Below, one piece after another: positions 8,832 to 17,666 of a stretch of DNA of 64,000 nucleotides. The notes beneath the pieces were generated by a model that was given only the letters and a program-made list of their open reading frames with translations, did not search any database and was not told the DNA's origin. A program made the translations under genes and the position numbers. Source of the stretch: UBA6136 sp044350805 (GTDB taxonomy: Bacteria > Pseudomonadota > Gammaproteobacteria > Methylococcales > Methylococcaceae); assembly GCA_044350805.1 (NCBI GenBank), contig JBILGU010000011.1, positions 1-64,000 on the forward strand, given 5' to 3'. Within the stretch, counting starts at the first letter, position 1. Each line of letters starts with the position of its first letter.

Positions 8832-8865
8832 TGGTCCTAAGCCTCCGAATTCGGGCTTGGGACCA
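8832..8865 (+). terminator. strong hairpin after the RTX gene
   Basis: TGGTCCTAAGCC pairs with GGGCTTGGGACCA (one G-T pair and a small loop). No run of T follows, so it may be a weak terminator or an RNA-stabilising or processing hairpin that reduces expression of the downstream Cys-rich gene and receptor. Confidence 0.5.
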
Positions 8866-8918
8866 CGTTCTAAGAATCAGGTAGAGATCGGTGATGGCAC
8901 TATTTATTGACGCGACTA

Positions 8919-9149
8919 ATGTCATTCATCGATTCTTCCAGACGATTTATTGGTTCGGCGTTGCAGTCGGCTTCACTGTCATATTTTGGGCGTGAAAACT
9001 GTTGCGTCGTTTGTGGTATGCCCATTGAAATGCAAGGCTACTGGGTTCGTACAGAAAAAGCCCAACATCATTTCTGTGGGATTAGCTGTCAACAACATTT
9101 TTTAAAAGGATCAGAAAGGCCACACACGACCCTGATCCGAAAAACTTGA
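8919..9149 (+). CDS. small Cys-rich (TRASH/MYM-like) metal-binding protein
   Basis: 76 residues from ATG 8919; a TTG at 8907 is an alternative start. The C-terminal half has CVVCGMPIEMQGYW, then HHFCGISCQQHF. This CxxC...(F)CxxxC pattern resembles TRASH/YHS/MYM-type treble-clef domains that bind zinc or transition metals in metal-trafficking proteins. There is no signal peptide. It ends nine bases before the TonB-receptor start, so the two are likely co-translated. Role unknown; metal sensing or chaperoning is a guess from fold and neighbours. Confidence 0.6.
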   Translation: MSFIDSSRRFIGSALQSASLSYFGRENCCVVCGMPIEMQGYWVRTEKAQHHFCGISCQQHFLKGSERPHTTLIRKT

Positions 9150-9158
9150 GCTTTGGAT

Positions 9159-11609
9159 ATGTCACATCTTTCCTTGTCTTCTCGTATCTCATTGTCACTT
9201 CTTTTGTTCGCCGCACTGGCCACTCAGGATCTCGCGGCTGAAACCGTTCGAGACAGCCAAACAGCCTTGCCGCGCAAGAGCGAAATGGATTTACCTAGCA
9301 ATGAATCCAGCAATCCCAAGGTGGTAAGCGAAAAAGTCACGGAGAGGGAAACAATCCAGAATGCCCTTGATGGCAAGGTCATCGAGTTGGATGAGGTTCA
9401 TGTTGTGGGAGTAACTCCGCTCAGTGCTCCTGAAACTGGTGTATCGATTTACAAGATTCCTTCTCCTATCCAGAGCGTGACCTCAGACGAACTGGATGAA
9501 ACTCAGGCATGGACGCTACCCGATTACATGCGCAGATACATGGGGAGTGTTTCTGTGAATGATGCACAAAATAATCCCATGCAACCTGACGTTCAGTTTC
9601 GTGGTTTCTCCGCCTCTCCATTGCTCGGGGTATCTCAGGGGCTATCTGTTTATATGAATGGCGTTCGGATGAACGAAATCTTCGGGGACACCGTGAACTG
9701 GAATTTTATTTCCGAAGGGGCGATTGAGCGCATGGATCTTCACTCTGGTTCTAATGCTGTTTATGGTTTGAACAGCTTGGGGGGTGCGATCTCCATGAAA
9801 ACCAAAACGGGGTTTTCAGCGCCCGGGCATAAGGCCGAGGTCTATGGTGGGTCTTGGGGAAGAAATATTGAAGAAGTCAGCTCCGGTTGGAACGACGGGA
9901 CCTTCGGTTACTACATTGATCTTAGAAATTTTGGCGAAAATGGTTGGCGGCAGTATTCACCAACCAGTGTCATGCAAGGGCTTGGAACGTTTAGTTGGCG
10001 GGGTGAAAAATCCGATGTGGATCTGACCCTGGCAGGAAACGGGAGCAGCATGACTGGAAACGGTACCGTCCCGATTCAGCTCTATGACGCCCAGCGCAAC
10101 GCTATTTTCACCCATCCGGATAACACAGGCACACAGATGTTCCTGTCATCCATACAGGGAACCACATGGGTTACCGACAAGATCGAACTCTCGGGGACGG
10201 GCTATTTTCGTCAATCCCTGGTACCAACATTTAATGGAGATAACTCGGATGCAGTCGCTTGTACTGATCCTAACCTGCTGGGTTACCTTTGCCAGGAAGA
10301 AGGCGAGGAGTTGGAGCCCATCATCGATACCCACGGAGATCTGGTCAAGGAGACTCGTTTCAACAGCACAGGAACTCAGAACACAAGCCAGACGAACATG
10401 CGAACCGGGGGCGCTAGTGTTCAGGCCGCCTTCCTTCACGATATCTTTGGTTTCGAAAACAGATTTACCGGCGGTGGTAGTTATGATGAGGGTAATACCA
10501 CCTATAGCGCGAACTCGGAATTGGGTTATCTAACACCTTCCAGAGGAACGGTCGGAAGTGGAACCTACGTTGAGGAGGCTCTTGTTCGCCTGAATACGAA
10601 CACGACCTATTACGGGGTTTATTTCACGGATACCTTTAATGTCAATGAGCAACTTTCATTAACCGCGGCAGGGCGTTACAACCAGGCACGGGTGAACCTT
10701 ATTGATCAGGCTGGAACCGAACTCAACGGTAATCACAACTACCAGCGGTTCAACCCTTCTGGAGGCATAACTTATGCCTTCACTGAGGAGTTTATGACCT
10801 ATGCCAGCTATAACGAAGCTAACCGCGCACCCACCGCTGTTGAATTGGCCTGTGCCAATCCGCTTCGCCCCTGCAGGGTTCCTAACGCGTTTCTCTCTGA
10901 TCCTCCACTTGATCAAGTGGTTGCGAAGACGGCAGAAGTCGGATTTCGTGGCACGGTAAAAAAGTTTTATGGCGGAAATTTTGACTGGAGTGCCGGCTAT
11001 TTCAATACCACCAGTGATAACGATATTCTTTTCATCAGTAGCGGAAATATTTCAGGAATGGGCTACTTTGACAATGTCGGTCAAACCTTGCGGCAAGGTC
11101 TTGAGCTCAACCTGAATGCTGACTACAACCCGGTCCGTTTTGGTCTCAACTACATGTACCTGGATGCAACTTTCCAGTCCCCATTCATCGCTAATAGTCC
11201 AAACAATCCCTATGCAAATGATATGGGGCAGACGTTTGTAACACCGGGGAAATCATTGCCCGGTGTTCCTCAAAATGTTTTGAAGCTTTACGCAGACTGG
11301 CGTGTTTTTGAAGGCTTCACTTTCAGTACAAACATGAACTACCAGAGCTATCAGTACTTCAGAGGAGATGAGGCCAACCAGAATCCTCCTGTACCCAGCT
11401 TTATGATCTTCAACTTGCTTGCTGAATACCAGTACAACAAGAACTTCGCGGTGTTTGGGCGAGTCGACAACCTTTTCAACAAGAGTTTTGGGACTTTTGG
11501 AAACTTTGGGGATGCGTCGGGCACACTGGGACCGGCTTTCAACAACCCAAGATTTATTGGTCCTGGTGCGCCCACAGGTGGCTGGGCAGGGTTCCGAATA
11601 TCCTTTTAG
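9159..11609 (+). CDS. TonB-dependent outer-membrane receptor, lanthanide-chelate uptake candidate
   Basis: 816 residues from ATG 9159 (TTG 9153 also possible). A signal peptide (SLSSRISLSLLLFAALATQDLAA) is followed by a charged linker and a TonB-box-like ELDEVHVVG. Next are the plug domain (PDVQFRGFSASP, then SGSNAVYGLNSLGGAISMKT) and a 22-stranded-type barrel ending in Phe (GWAGFRISF). There is no N-terminal STN signalling domain, so it probably does not control its own sigma factor. Neighbouring tonB, exbD and exbB, plus xoxF, make uptake of a lanthanide-carrying chelate the best inference, by analogy to LutH/LanA-type receptors of other methylotrophs. The substrate cannot be read from the sequence. 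Confidence 0.85.
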   Translation: MSHLSLSSRISLSLLLFAALATQDLAAETVRDSQTALPRKSEMDLPSNESSNPKVVSEKVTERETIQNALDGKVIELDEVHVVGVTPLSAPETGVSIYKIPSPIQSVTSDELDETQAWTLPDYMRRYMGSVSVNDAQNNPMQPDVQFRGFSASPLLGVSQGLSVYMNGVRMNEIFGDTVNWNFISEGAIERMDLHSGSNAVYGLNSLGGAISMKTKTGFSAPGHKAEVYGGSWGRNIEEVSSGWNDGTFGYYIDLRNFGENGWRQYSPTSVMQGLGTFSWRGEKSDVDLTLAGNGSSMTGNGTVPIQLYDAQRNAIFTHPDNTGTQMFLSSIQGTTWVTDKIELSGTGYFRQSLVPTFNGDNSDAVACTDPNLLGYLCQEEGEELEPIIDTHGDLVKETRFNSTGTQNTSQTNMRTGGASVQAAFLHDIFGFENRFTGGGSYDEGNTTYSANSELGYLTPSRGTVGSGTYVEEALVRLNTNTTYYGVYFTDTFNVNEQLSLTAAGRYNQARVNLIDQAGTELNGNHNYQRFNPSGGITYAFTEEFMTYASYNEANRAPTAVELACANPLRPCRVPNAFLSDPPLDQVVAKTAEVGFRGTVKKFYGGNFDWSAGYFNTTSDNDILFISSGNISGMGYFDNVGQTLRQGLELNLNADYNPVRFGLNYMYLDATFQSPFIANSPNNPYANDMGQTFVTPGKSLPGVPQNVLKLYADWRVFEGFTFSTNMNYQSYQYFRGDEANQNPPVPSFMIFNLLAEYQYNKNFAVFGRVDNLFNKSFGTFGNFGDASGTLGPAFNNPRFIGPGAPTGGWAGFRISF

Positions 11610-11658
11610 CAACCATTTCTTCGACTTTAATGATGTTGTCTCCATCCGAGAACTTGAT

Positions 11659-11683
11659 AGCGGCTTTCGGGCCGCTCTTTTTT
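11659..11683 (+). terminator. rho-independent terminator
   Basis: AGCGGC, loop TTTCGG, GCCGCT followed by CTTTTTT. It ends the receptor transcript and lies between convergent genes. Confidence 0.85.
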
Positions 11684-11693
11684 GAGGAGATGT

Positions 11694-12413
11694 TTATCGG
11701 GTGAGCTCAAAAACCAGGGGCACGATCACCCAGCCGGTTACTGCAACATTCTTTCGACGTGCTGGGATGAAACGCCACTTTCTGACCTGTTCGATGGCCG
11801 ATGTATCCAGAACATCGGCACCGCTACTGGTCGCAAGCTCGATTAGACCCGCTTCTCCATTGGGGAGGACTTGAACCTTGAGTTTGACGATTCCTTCAAT
11901 GCCGCGTCTGGCGGCCATCATCGGGTAAGCCGTGGGGGGATTGTGAAGTGAAGCGGAGCGGAAATCGGGAGGGGTCGTTGTATCGGCGTTACCCGCCGCT
12001 TCTCCAGATCTCGAATTAGAAACTGCGGCGGAATTTGAGGCAGGCGACTCTGGAAGAGCCTCCTCTTTTGGTGGGGGTGTTGCTCTTTGTTTGGTGGCTG
12101 AAGGAGCTGATTTTAATACTTGGTTTTGCCGGGTTTGAGGAATCGTTTTAGGAAGAGGATCAGCCACTGCCTTTTGGGGCAGGGGTTTTGGATTGAGTGG
12201 GGCTACCGAGGCAGTGGAAGCGGGGTTCTGGGATAAAGACGTCGAGAATTCGGCAACCTCGATCATAGGGTATTCAAATGATGGCGGTCTCAAGGGGTTC
12301 TGACTGATAGCCAAAGCCGAGAAGAGACCCGCATGAATGAGAACGGAAATGGCAATGCCAAGGTGTCGTTGATGGGGATCCTTGAGAGAGAACGGAAGGG
12401 GAAATGTCGACAT
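11694..12413 (-). CDS. tonB: TonB energy-transducing protein
   Basis: About 239 residues from ATG 12413 (a TTG two codons upstream is possible). There is a single N-terminal membrane anchor (LGIAISVLIHAGLFSALAIS), a Pro/Lys/Ala-rich periplasmic spacer, and a C-terminal TonB domain (YPMMAARRGIEGIVKLKVQV, then SSGADVLDTSAIEQVRKWRFIPA). It carries energy from ExbB/ExbD to outer-membrane receptors. It is convergent with the receptor gene and divergent from exbD, so this region has its own energising system, probably dedicated to the neighbouring receptor. Confidence 0.9.
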   Translation of the reverse strand: MSTFPLPFSLKDPHQRHLGIAISVLIHAGLFSALAISQNPLRPPSFEYPMIEVAEFSTSLSQNPASTASVAPLNPKPLPQKAVADPLPKTIPQTRQNQVLKSAPSATKQRATPPPKEEALPESPASNSAAVSNSRSGEAAGNADTTTPPDFRSASLHNPPTAYPMMAARRGIEGIVKLKVQVLPNGEAGLIELATSSGADVLDTSAIEQVRKWRFIPARRKNVAVTGWVIVPLVFELTR

Positions 12414-12505
12414 GAACAAACCGGCTTTTAATTAAGTCTCGCTTCATCTTACGGGTAAGTACTCAGAAGGAAAAGTTGCAAGCCATAGGCCATTAACAGG
12501 AAAGA

Positions 12506-12937
12506 ATGCGAACAAGAGCGCGAAATCGACGACGTTGGCAGACACAGCCGGATGTGAACCTTAATGCCTTTCTGGATCTGGTGCTGAACATCCTGCTCTT
12601 TTTCGTCTTTGCAACGGAGTTGGCTGTTTTCGATGCGATTGAGGTCGAGGTTCCCAAGGCGGAAGCCGCCGAGCATCAGGAAGACAAGGCGAAAACGGTC
12701 ATGGTTTCAATTTCAGGGAATAACGAATTCGCGATTGACGGAGAGCACGTTGTGACGGAAGGGTTGAAGGATGCCATTAAACGTCATGTTGAGACGGTGG
12801 CAGCCAATTCAATCATCGTTCGGGGAGATCAGGGCAGTGATCTTCAGTCGACCGTATCCGTATTGGATGCGTGCCGGGGCTTGGGGCTCGACAAAGTGAA
12901 AATTCAAACCGAGATGCTCGGAGGGGCTAAGCCATGA
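12506..12937 (+). CDS. exbD: ExbD/TolR-family biopolymer transport protein
   Basis: 143 residues. A basic cytoplasmic start, RTRARNRRRWQTQPDVNLNA, leads into the single TM helix FLDLVLNILLFFVFATELAV with the conserved proton-channel Asp (D24). The periplasmic domain ends DACRGLGLDKVKIQTEM. AGGAAAG precedes ATG 12506. It is divergent from tonB, with an 85-92-base shared promoter region. The stop overlaps exbB (ATGA), showing translational coupling. The gene order exbD-exbB is the reverse of the common order. Confidence 0.88.
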   Translation: MRTRARNRRRWQTQPDVNLNAFLDLVLNILLFFVFATELAVFDAIEVEVPKAEAAEHQEDKAKTVMVSISGNNEFAIDGEHVVTEGLKDAIKRHVETVAANSIIVRGDQGSDLQSTVSVLDACRGLGLDKVKIQTEMLGGAKP

Positions 12938-13602
12938 ACGATTTTCTGGGCGTTTCAGAAAGTTATCTTGATGAGTACATCCTCCAGGGTGGCCTCACGA
13001 TGCTTGTCCTGATTCCTCTCTCTATCTACACGCTCGCCTTGATGGTGCAGCGAGCATTGGATCTCCGGCGCGAAAGGGTCATGGCGTCCTGGATCATTGA
13101 GGCCATCAAGACGAATCATTCGCCAGAGAGCCTCAAGGCGTTTCGGACACGACTGGATGCGGATACATCCCCCATGGCTGAAATCGTAACGGGTTATCTG
13201 GAAGCTGCAGAACGAGGGGAGCCTCTTAATCCAGACGTCAATCCGGGGCCGCTCGATGATGTGATGGATCGGCTATACCAATCCCTCACCCCACTCTCAA
13301 CAGCCTACGTTATTGCTCCTCTGATCGGCGTTCTGGGTACAACCATCGGGATCATGGGCACCTTCGAGCAATTTGCCATCGTCGGAAAGCGGGACATGTC
13401 TGCGTTGGTTTCAGCTATCGACAAGTCGCTGATTACGACTATGTGGGGGTTGATCATTGCGGTTCCTGCCTACTTTTCCTACTCCCTGTTTCAAAACCGA
13501 GTCTTTCATTACGAGCGCCGGGAACTGCCGCGACTCTTGAAAAAACTGAATCCGGAGTTAAAGGGGCTGGTAGGCCTGGATCAGAGCTCGAAAATCACCT
13601 AA
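12934..13602 (+). CDS. exbB: ExbB/TolQ/MotA-family proton-channel protein
   Basis: 222 residues with three TM helices (about 19-40, 129-152 and 171-192). The MotA/TolQ/ExbB signature PLIGVLGTTIGIMGTFEQFA is followed by ALVSAIDKSLITTMWGLIIA. It forms the inner-membrane channel with ExbD that drives TonB. It overlaps exbD by four bases and is followed after about 50 bases by the mxaD-like gene, so the uptake motor may be co-expressed with the dehydrogenase genes. Confidence 0.9.
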   Translation: MNDFLGVSESYLDEYILQGGLTMLVLIPLSIYTLALMVQRALDLRRERVMASWIIEAIKTNHSPESLKAFRTRLDADTSPMAEIVTGYLEAAERGEPLNPDVNPGPLDDVMDRLYQSLTPLSTAYVIAPLIGVLGTTIGIMGTFEQFAIVGKRDMSALVSAIDKSLITTMWGLIIAVPAYFSYSLFQNRVFHYERRELPRLLKKLNPELKGLVGLDQSSKIT

Positions 13603-13654
13603 ACGCTATCTCCATTTCATTCACATTTGACGCACCGTGCAGAGAGAAAGATAC

Positions 13655-14188
13655 ATGACACATAAACTGCTTTTCGCCATCGCTGTCTGGTCCATGACAG
13701 TTCCTGTTGCCATGGCTCATGGTCCGACGCGTGAAAAGGTTTCAGAATCCATTGAGATCAATGCACCGGTCGACAAGGTTTGGGCTCTGGTAGGCGATTA
13801 CTCACATCCAGAAAAATGGATGCCAGCGATTGAATCGACGACTTCTCAGGGTAATGAAAAGGGTTCGGTGCGCGAACTCCACATCAAAGCGGGTGGATCC
13901 ATCAAGGAAGAGCTCAAGAATCTCGATGGAGACAAGCACGTTATCCAATACAAGATCATCGATCCCACTGAACCCACCGTCATGCCGGTGAATAACTATT
14001 CGGCCAAGGTTTCGGTCGAAGCCACGGCAAGTGGCTCAAAGGTGGAATGGGACGCAGCCTTCTATCGGTGGTTCTTGAACAACAACCCGCCCGATGGGCA
14101 GAACGAGTCCGCCGCACGCGCGACGATAGAAAAAATTGCCAAGGAATCACTCGCAAACCTCAAGGCTGTGGCCGAAGGTCAGAAGTAA
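13655..14188 (+). CDS. MxaD-like periplasmic SRPBCC protein
   Basis: 177 residues from ATG 13655. A signal peptide ends near MTVPVAMAHG. The SRPBCC (START/Bet v 1-like) fold begins with SESIEINAPVDKVWALVGDY and SHPEKWMPAIEST and ends in the long C-terminal helix ESAARATIEKIAKESLANLK. MxaD of methylotrophs is a periplasmic protein of this family, reported to help methanol dehydrogenase interact with its cytochrome. The position between exbB and a cytochrome c/xoxJ/xoxF set supports that role. A lipid or ligand role cannot be excluded. Confidence 0.75.
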   Translation: MTHKLLFAIAVWSMTVPVAMAHGPTREKVSESIEINAPVDKVWALVGDYSHPEKWMPAIESTTSQGNEKGSVRELHIKAGGSIKEELKNLDGDKHVIQYKIIDPTEPTVMPVNNYSAKVSVEATASGSKVEWDAAFYRWFLNNNPPDGQNESAARATIEKIAKESLANLKAVAEGQK

Positions 14189-14257
14189 TTCCTGATGCAA
14201 TGTGGTCCGGGCGGGAGCTCGGGAATAAAAACCTACAATCATCCTATGGGAAGAAAA

Positions 14258-14599
14258 ATGAGTAAGCCATTATCAATCGCCGCTCTTGCCGCCCTAGCCT
14301 TAACTGCCGGCGTAGCCTCAGCCGCTGATCCCAGTGCTGAAATTGGTGAAAAGATCTACACGCGGGCCTTTGGTCGCGGCTGTGCGACGTGCCACGATGT
14401 TCAGCCGAATCCGAACCTCTTTGAAAGCGTCAACAAACTCAGCAAGGAAGAACTGACCAAGGTTCTGGTGGAAGGACGCAATGCGATGCCGAAAGCCATG
14501 GACCAGATCATGGCTCTTGGACCCGTCAAGAACGCTGGTCTCACCCAGGATCAAGCCGTGGAATCCCTGATTCTTTACCTGAAGTCAGGCAAGAAGTAA
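14258..14599 (+). CDS. small periplasmic mono-haem cytochrome c, XoxG-like electron acceptor
   Basis: 113 residues. The signal peptide is SIAALAALALTAGVASA, the haem site CATCH lies at 42-46, and a possible distal Met occurs in GRNAMPKAMDQIM. The start is ATG 14258; upstream in-frame codons lack signal-peptide character. The position directly before xoxJ and xoxF suggests that it takes electrons from XoxF. It is clearly shorter than typical XoxG/MxaG (cytochrome cL, about 170-200 residues). It may be a minimal XoxG or a cytochrome cH-type partner, with another cL elsewhere. Confidence 0.75.
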   Translation: MSKPLSIAALAALALTAGVASAADPSAEIGEKIYTRAFGRGCATCHDVQPNPNLFESVNKLSKEELTKVLVEGRNAMPKAMDQIMALGPVKNAGLTQDQAVESLILYLKSGKK

Positions 14600-14696
14600 T
14601 AAGGCCTCAATTAACGAGAAAACGGACGAGAGGGCCAGTCCCGGTACAAGGGATGTAGAAGTGGCTGGACCTTCCATACAAGCGGGAACAGAGGAG

Positions 14697-15569
14697 ATGA
14701 GTGCGGTGAGCCGATCAACAAGGACAAGAGGTCGAGGCCTTTCGTTGCTAGTGGGCCTTTTGGCGTTGTCCACGAATCTCCCTGCGGCAGGGGCCTTCAA
14801 GGTTTGCGCCGATCCCAACAATCCGCCTTATTCCACCAAGGATGAAAAGGGATTTGAGAACAAGATTGCTCGACTTCTTGCGGATCAATTGGACCAGAAG
14901 ATTGAGTACACCTGGTTTCCTCAGCGAAAGGGCTTCATCCGTAACACTTTGAAAGCCAGGATTGAAGACTCGGATGATTACAAGTGCGATGTGATTATGG
15001 GGGTTCCAGAGCGGGCTGACATGGTAACGACGACCAGTGCCTACTATCGGTCTACCTACATGATGGTCTTTAGAAGAACAGGCGAGCTTGAAAAGGTGCA
15101 AAGCCCTGAAGACTTTATAGCCCTGCCTGATTCAGTCAAGGCAAAGTTGAAGATTGCTACTTACGATCACCAGCCAGGAACGGACTGGATTCTTAAGAAT
15201 GGCCTGATCGGGCAGGGCATTCCCTACCAGAGTATGACGGGAGATGTTTCTCAGAATCCCGCGCAGGTCCTCGTTCAAGATTTCACGGACAAGAAAATTG
15301 ATATGGCCATCATCTGGGGGCCAATTGCATCCTATGTGGTCCGTACCGTGGGGTCAGACCTTTCCATGATCCCGATGAAGTCGGATAAGGCTATCCGTTT
15401 TGATTATCCGATCGCCATGGGCGTTCGCGTGCCAGATCAGGCAAGAAGGAAGCTGTTGGAGGAGCTGATTGAGAAAGAGCAGAGGGGAGTTCTTTCGATC
15501 CTTGAGGACTACAAGGTACCTCTTGTCGATGATCAGGGAAATCTCGTGACGGGACAATCAAAGAAATAA
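14697..15569 (+). CDS. xoxJ: XoxJ/MxaJ-like periplasmic binding protein
   Basis: About 290 residues (start ATG 14697 or GTG 14706, both beside GAGGAG; GTG 14661 is also open). A signal peptide ends at AAGAF. It has a type 3 solute-binding-protein fold: FKVCADPNNPPYSTKDEKGF, GVPERADMVTTTSAYYRSTY and DMAIIWGPIASYV. The start VCADPNNPP followed by the ...PER...SxPYY pattern is characteristic of the XoxJ/MxaJ group, which is thought to aid periplasmic maturation or activation of methanol dehydrogenase. It lies between cytochrome c and xoxF in the usual xoxGJF-type grouping. Confidence 0.85.
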   Translation: MSAVSRSTRTRGRGLSLLVGLLALSTNLPAAGAFKVCADPNNPPYSTKDEKGFENKIARLLADQLDQKIEYTWFPQRKGFIRNTLKARIEDSDDYKCDVIMGVPERADMVTTTSAYYRSTYMMVFRRTGELEKVQSPEDFIALPDSVKAKLKIATYDHQPGTDWILKNGLIGQGIPYQSMTGDVSQNPAQVLVQDFTDKKIDMAIIWGPIASYVVRTVGSDLSMIPMKSDKAIRFDYPIAMGVRVPDQARRKLLEELIEKEQRGVLSILEDYKVPLVDDQGNLVTGQSKK

Positions 15570-15673
15570 GGGGATTTCGGGGTTAAGCCTCAAATCCAAA
15601 ACAGAATTCTTGGGTTTAGAAACAGTCGCCCAGAATCCCGGTTTACCGGAAACAAAGGCTGATCGTATGGTGA

Positions 15674-15695
15674 ATTGTCGTCAAACGTCGACAAT
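15674..15695. promoter_or_regulatory. inverted repeat just upstream of xoxF
   Basis: ATTGTCG, eight bases, CGACAAT, ending 27 bases before the xoxF start codon. It may be an operator or a 5'-UTR hairpin. The 153-base gap between xoxJ and xoxF also contains CCGGTTTACCGG. The gap suggests that xoxF has its own promoter or a processed leader. Confidence 0.4.
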
Positions 15696-15722
15696 CTTTT
15701 GTAATGACTGAGGAGGAGAACG

Positions 15723-17585
15723 ATGAACAAAACTCTCAGGAGCTTGTTGCTATCGACGGCCGTTGCAACCAGTATGGTTGCCCCGTTTACAGCGACTGCC
15801 AACGAAGAAGTTGAGAAACTTTCCCGCGACCCAGCAAACTGGGCGACCTGGGGCGGTAATTATTACGGGGATCGATTTACTACTCTGTCACAGATCAACA
15901 AGGAAAACGCAAAAAACCTGCAACCGATCTGGACCTTTTCGACTGGCATGCTCCGTGGTCATGAGGGTGGCCCACTGGTCGTCAATGGACTGATCTATAT
16001 CCACACGGGTTATCCCCATAAGATCTATGCGCTCGATCAGGACACGCACAGCGTCGTTTGGGAGTATGAATACACTCCGGATAAGGGGACTGACCCTACG
16101 CAGGTTATCGGTGTCATGTGTTGTGACGTTGTTAATCGTGGTCTTGCCTACGGTGAAGGCAAGGTTTTCTTGGCCCAGGGCGACGCCACCCTGATTGCGC
16201 TGGATGCGAAAACCGGCAAACTCGTTTGGAAAATCAAGAATGGTGATCCGAAGGCTGGCATGACCAATACCAATGCACCGCTGGTCGTAAAAGACAAGGT
16301 TCTTGTCGGTATTTCCGGAGGTGAATTCGGAGTTCGGGGTTTCCTTGCGGCCTACAACATGAAGGATGGAACCTTGGCATGGAAGGGGTACAGCATGGGT
16401 CCCGATGCCGACATGAAAATGGATCCTGAAAAGACCATGACATGGACGGATGGCAAGATGGCTCCTGTCGGTAAGGACTCTTCTTTGAAGACCTGGCAGG
16501 CTGACCAATGGAAAATTGGTGGTGGCTCCACTTGGGGTTGGTACAGCTATGATCCTCAGTTGAATCTGGTCTATTACGGTTCCGGTAATCCTTCCACCTG
16601 GAATCCTAGCCAACGTCCTGGCGACAACAAATGGTCAATGACTATTTGGGCTCGTGATGCCGATACGGGTGCCGCCAAGTGGGTCTATCAAATGACGCCA
16701 CACGATGAGTGGGATTTCGATGGCATCAACGAAATGACCCTCATCGATCTCCCGATGAAAGACAAGGATGGAAAGGAGCACACCAAGCTTCTGACCCACT
16801 TTGATCGTAACGGTTTCGGATACACCCTGGATCGTGTGACGGGTGAACTCCTGATTGCGGAGAAATTCGACAAAGCTGTGAATTGGGCATCTCATGTTGA
16901 TCCCAAGACGGGTCGTCCGCAGGTTTTGAGCCAGTACTCGACCCAGGCAGGTGGTGAAGATGTCAACCAGAAGGGCATCTGTCCCTCAGCGATGGGATCC
17001 AAGAACGAACCTCCTGTGACGTTCTCACCTAAGACCAAGCTGATCTACATTCCGGGAAATCACACCTGTATGGACTATGAGCCCTTCGCAGTTGAGTACA
17101 CCGCTGGTCAGCCGTACGTTGGCGCAACTCTGAACATTTACCCGGCGAAAGCGAACGTTAAAACCGGTGAAAAGGAGGAGGCTCTTCACATGGGTTCATT
17201 CACTGCATGGGATCCGACGACCGGAAAGATCGCATGGCAGTTTGATGAGCCGTTCTCACTTTGGAGCGGCATGGTCTCTACTGCGAGTGACCTCGTCATT
17301 TACGGAACTCTCGAAGGCTATCTGAAGGTTCGCGACGCAAACACCGGTGCAGAGCTTTATAAGTTCAAGACGCCTTCGGGCATCATTGGTAACGTCAGCA
17401 CTTGGATGTACAAGGGCAAGCAGTACATTGGTATTTTGTCCGGTATCGGTGGCTGGGCGGGCGTTGGTATGGCCGCTGGTCTTGAAGGTGAAAGCGAAGG
17501 TCTGGGCGCTGTCGGCGCTTACAAGGGACTGAGCACTCACACCAAGTTGGGTGGTGTCTTCACAGTATTTGCATTGCCAAACTAG
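15723..17585 (+). CDS. xoxF: lanthanide-dependent methanol dehydrogenase XoxF (PQQ quinoprotein)
   Basis: 620 residues with a strong ribosome site (GAGGAGGAG). Signal peptide to about residue 26. It is a PQQ eight-bladed propeller: the vicinal disulphide C133-C134 in VMCCDVVNRG; metal ligands by family alignment E201 (ISGGEFGVRG) and N289 (YYGSGNPSTWN); and the active-site segment TPHDEWDFDG with catalytic D331 and the extra Asp D333 two residues later. That second Asp, in place of Ala in calcium MxaF, is the accepted mark of lanthanide enzymes. It oxidises methanol in the periplasm and passes electrons to cytochrome c. No mxaF is present in the window. The stop is TAG, with a second in-frame TAG three codons on. 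Confidence 0.95.
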   Translation: MNKTLRSLLLSTAVATSMVAPFTATANEEVEKLSRDPANWATWGGNYYGDRFTTLSQINKENAKNLQPIWTFSTGMLRGHEGGPLVVNGLIYIHTGYPHKIYALDQDTHSVVWEYEYTPDKGTDPTQVIGVMCCDVVNRGLAYGEGKVFLAQGDATLIALDAKTGKLVWKIKNGDPKAGMTNTNAPLVVKDKVLVGISGGEFGVRGFLAAYNMKDGTLAWKGYSMGPDADMKMDPEKTMTWTDGKMAPVGKDSSLKTWQADQWKIGGGSTWGWYSYDPQLNLVYYGSGNPSTWNPSQRPGDNKWSMTIWARDADTGAAKWVYQMTPHDEWDFDGINEMTLIDLPMKDKDGKEHTKLLTHFDRNGFGYTLDRVTGELLIAEKFDKAVNWASHVDPKTGRPQVLSQYSTQAGGEDVNQKGICPSAMGSKNEPPVTFSPKTKLIYIPGNHTCMDYEPFAVEYTAGQPYVGATLNIYPAKANVKTGEKEEALHMGSFTAWDPTTGKIAWQFDEPFSLWSGMVSTASDLVIYGTLEGYLKVRDANTGAELYKFKTPSGIIGNVSTWMYKGKQYIGILSGIGGWAGVGMAAGLEGESEGLGAVGAYKGLSTHTKLGGVFTVFALPN

Positions 17586-17633
17586 CATACTTAGAAGAGG
17601 GCTTCTTTATGAGGCCCTCATCTGAGCTCAAGG

Positions 17634-17666
17634 AAACCCTGTCCCTTCGGATAGGGTTTTCTTTTT
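17634..17666 (+). terminator. rho-independent terminator of xoxF
   Basis: An 11-bp stem AAACCCTGTCC/GGATAGGGTTT with a CTTC loop, followed by TTTTCTTTTT. A weaker hairpin, GAGGGC...GCCCTC, precedes it at about 17597-17619. Confidence 0.9.

Noticed and set aside
15888..16613. Long frame antisense to xoxF (241 codons)
   Set aside because: It is a shadow of the strongly coding xoxF frame, with no ribosome site or domain.
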